From NCBI GenBank assembly GCA_947259235.1, contig CAMYLL010000156.1:1-6591 (forward strand): a stretch of DNA of 6,591 nucleotides, written 5' to 3'. The position numbers and the translations under genes were made by a program. The notes under the pieces were generated by a model, which ran no database searches, was not told the origin of the DNA, and saw only the letters and a list, made by a program, of their open reading frames with translations. Positions 6,217 through 6,591 of this stretch are shown piece by piece. Every line of letters starts with the position of its first letter. Within the stretch, counting starts at the first letter, position 1. This DNA comes from an uncultured Pseudodesulfovibrio sp. (lineage in GTDB: Bacteria; Desulfobacterota; Desulfovibrionia; Desulfovibrionales; Desulfovibrionaceae).

Positions 6217-6259
6217 GGCCGTGGAGTGCAGCGGATAAACGACCAACGGCCCTTTTCTT
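6217..6259 (+). terminator. Possible terminator-like stem inside the repeat region
   Basis: GGCCGTGG (6217-6224) pairs with CC-a-ACGGCC (6243-6251, one bulged A) across an 18-nt loop and is followed by CTTTTCTTT. It could end plus-strand transcripts reading through from the sirtuin gene, which otherwise lacks a terminator. The large loop and interrupted T-run make this uncertain. Confidence 0.3.
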
Positions 6260-6260
6260 T

Positions 6261-6296
6261 GGTTACTTTCTTTTGGGCCAGCAAAAGAAAGTGACC
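6261..6296. repeat. 15-bp stem-loop
   Basis: GGTTACTTTCTTTTG (6261-6275) and CAAAAGAAAGTGACC (6282-6296) are inverted copies differing at one position (a T-G wobble), with a 6-nt loop GGCCAG. Its left arm and loop share a 16-mer with the hairpin at 6425-6456. Confidence 0.85.
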
Positions 6297-6318
6297 CCGC
6301 CGGGAGGGCATGGAAGGC

Positions 6319-6337
6319 TGAGAAACGCAGTTTCTCA
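6319..6337. repeat. Perfect 8-bp inverted repeat with 3-nt loop
   Basis: TGAGAAAC-gca-GTTTCTCA is a perfect hairpin within the repeat region. No T-run follows, so it is not a terminator. Confidence 0.8.
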
Positions 6338-6370
6338 ACTGGCTCTCTCTTTTCACTGCATAAGAATGAA

Positions 6371-6397
6371 GGAATCCGCCTGCGGCGGGATGATTCC
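6371..6397. repeat. Compound inverted repeat
   Basis: GGAAT pairs with ATTCC and, directly inside, CCGCC pairs with GGCGG across a TGC loop. Four unpaired bases (GATG) bulge on the right arm. Confidence 0.6.
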
Positions 6398-6424
6398 CAG
6401 AGGGTTTCGCTCCTGCCGTCGCGA

Positions 6425-6469
6425 CTTACTTTTGGGCCAAGGCGTCCAAAAGTAAGCAAAAAACGCCTT
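6425..6469. repeat. Perfect 11-bp hairpin with overlapping second stem
   Basis: CTTACTTTTGG (6425-6435) and CCAAAAGTAAG (6446-6456) form a perfect 11-bp stem. The loop contains AAGGCGT (6439-6445), which is complementary to ACGCCTT (6463-6469) just downstream. The two stems can either form together as an H-type pseudoknot or be read simply as overlapping inverted repeats. The linker between them is CAAAAA. Confidence 0.75.
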
Positions 6470-6508
6470 GATAAGACCTGTGATCGGTCTCCCGCGTCAG
6501 GAGGCAGT

Positions 6509-6591
6509 ATGGACCAGCCTGCTGGCGAAACAGTTGTCGGCGGTCGAAGACTCCGCCTCCGCCGGGTTTCGCCCGAGCCGCAGCCCGCTCC
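6509..6591 (+). CDS. Possible start of an unidentified gene, cut by window edge
   Basis: AGGAGG (6499-6504) lies 4 nt before an ATG that opens a stop-free frame to the window end. It gives MDQPAGETVVGGRRLRLRRV and a few more residues. The ribosome site is as good as those of the real genes here. However, the 27 visible residues resemble nothing I know, are Arg-rich late on, and coincide with nested inverted repeats (6524-6573), so this may be repeat sequence rather than a gene. Confidence 0.2.
   Translation, partial: MDQPAGETVVGGRRLRLRRVSPEPQPA

Larger units (their letters stand above)
6121..6591. repeat. Gene-free mosaic of inverted repeats (intergenic palindromic element or structured RNA)
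   Basis: No convincing gene is visible in these 471 bp. The stretch is a run of consecutive inverted repeats: 6125-6135/6199-6210 (one bulge) enclosing 6152-6158/6182-6188; 6217-6224/6243-6251 (one bulge); 6261-6275/6282-6296; 6319-6326/6330-6337; 6371-6375/6393-6397 around 6376-6380/6384-6388; 6425-6435/6446-6456; 6474-6478/6486-6490; and 6524-6531/6566-6573. GAATCC or its complement recurs four times (6153, 6182, 6209, 6372). The open frames through it give Arg/Ser-rich translations of the kind often mis-annotated as hypothetical proteins. My reading is a multi-copy intergenic repeat, perhaps spread by transposases acting in trans, or part of a long structured transcript. It continues past the right edge. 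Confidence 0.55.

Noticed and set aside
6250..6275. Mirror-symmetric pyrimidine tract (TTTTCTTT ... TTTCTTTT) suggesting triplex DNA
   Set aside because: The tract is broken by GGTTA and is explained as well by the flanking hairpin arm.
5568..6459. Minus-strand open frames of 262 codons (5568-6356) and 113 codons (6118-6459) at the right end
   Set aside because: The first runs antisense into the sirtuin gene; both translate the hairpin array into Arg/Ser-rich sequence typical of spurious repeat-derived proteins.
6121..6591. CRISPR array
   Set aside because: The repeats are inverted and differ from each other; there is no regular direct-repeat/spacer pattern and no cas gene in view.

Overview
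The window is GC-rich bacterial DNA with strong Shine-Dalgarno (SD) sites and tightly spaced genes. The gene set fits a Gram-negative proteobacterium: a periplasmic-binding lipoprotein, a CBS-ACT protein, a TrxC-type thioredoxin and a bacterial sirtuin. My best guess is a Desulfovibrio-like sulfate reducer. That rests on gene style and composition only and was not checked by a search. Most of the window is ordinary core or housekeeping sequence. The least explained part is the gene-free right end.

Left block (1-1413, minus strand): a lipoprotein of the branched-chain-amino-acid-type ABC substrate-binding family overlaps, by an ATGA junction, the first codons of a second gene that runs off the left edge. 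That gene probably encodes a membrane protein, possibly a sensor. A 323-bp divergent intergenic region separates this operon from the next gene and holds a small inverted repeat that could be an operator.

Middle block (1737-4588, plus strand): a single CBS-CBS-ACT gene (AcuB-like layout) ends at a textbook terminator. A 131-residue protein of unknown function follows, also closed by a hairpin. Then comes a two-gene unit in which a TIM-barrel sugar-isomerase/AP-endonuclease-2-type protein overlaps a hotdog-fold acyl-CoA thioesterase by 20 bp.

Right block (4690-5955, plus strand): a zinc-ribbon thioredoxin (TrxC type) carries TCGPC instead of WCGPC. An 87-bp gap leads to a Sir2-family NAD-dependent protein deacylase with several departures from the usual motifs. 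The two may be co-transcribed.

Right end (5956-6591): about 636 bp without a convincing gene. From about 6121 it is a chain of inverted repeats, including two related hairpins with a shared 16-mer (15/16 identical), a possible H-type pseudoknot and nested stems. This resembles an interspersed intergenic palindromic repeat or a structured RNA. A terminator-like hairpin on the minus strand at its left side hints that leftward transcription may cross it. Functional links between blocks are weak. The AcuB-like protein, thioesterase and sirtuin could all touch acyl-CoA or acyl-lysine metabolism, but they are not in one operon.
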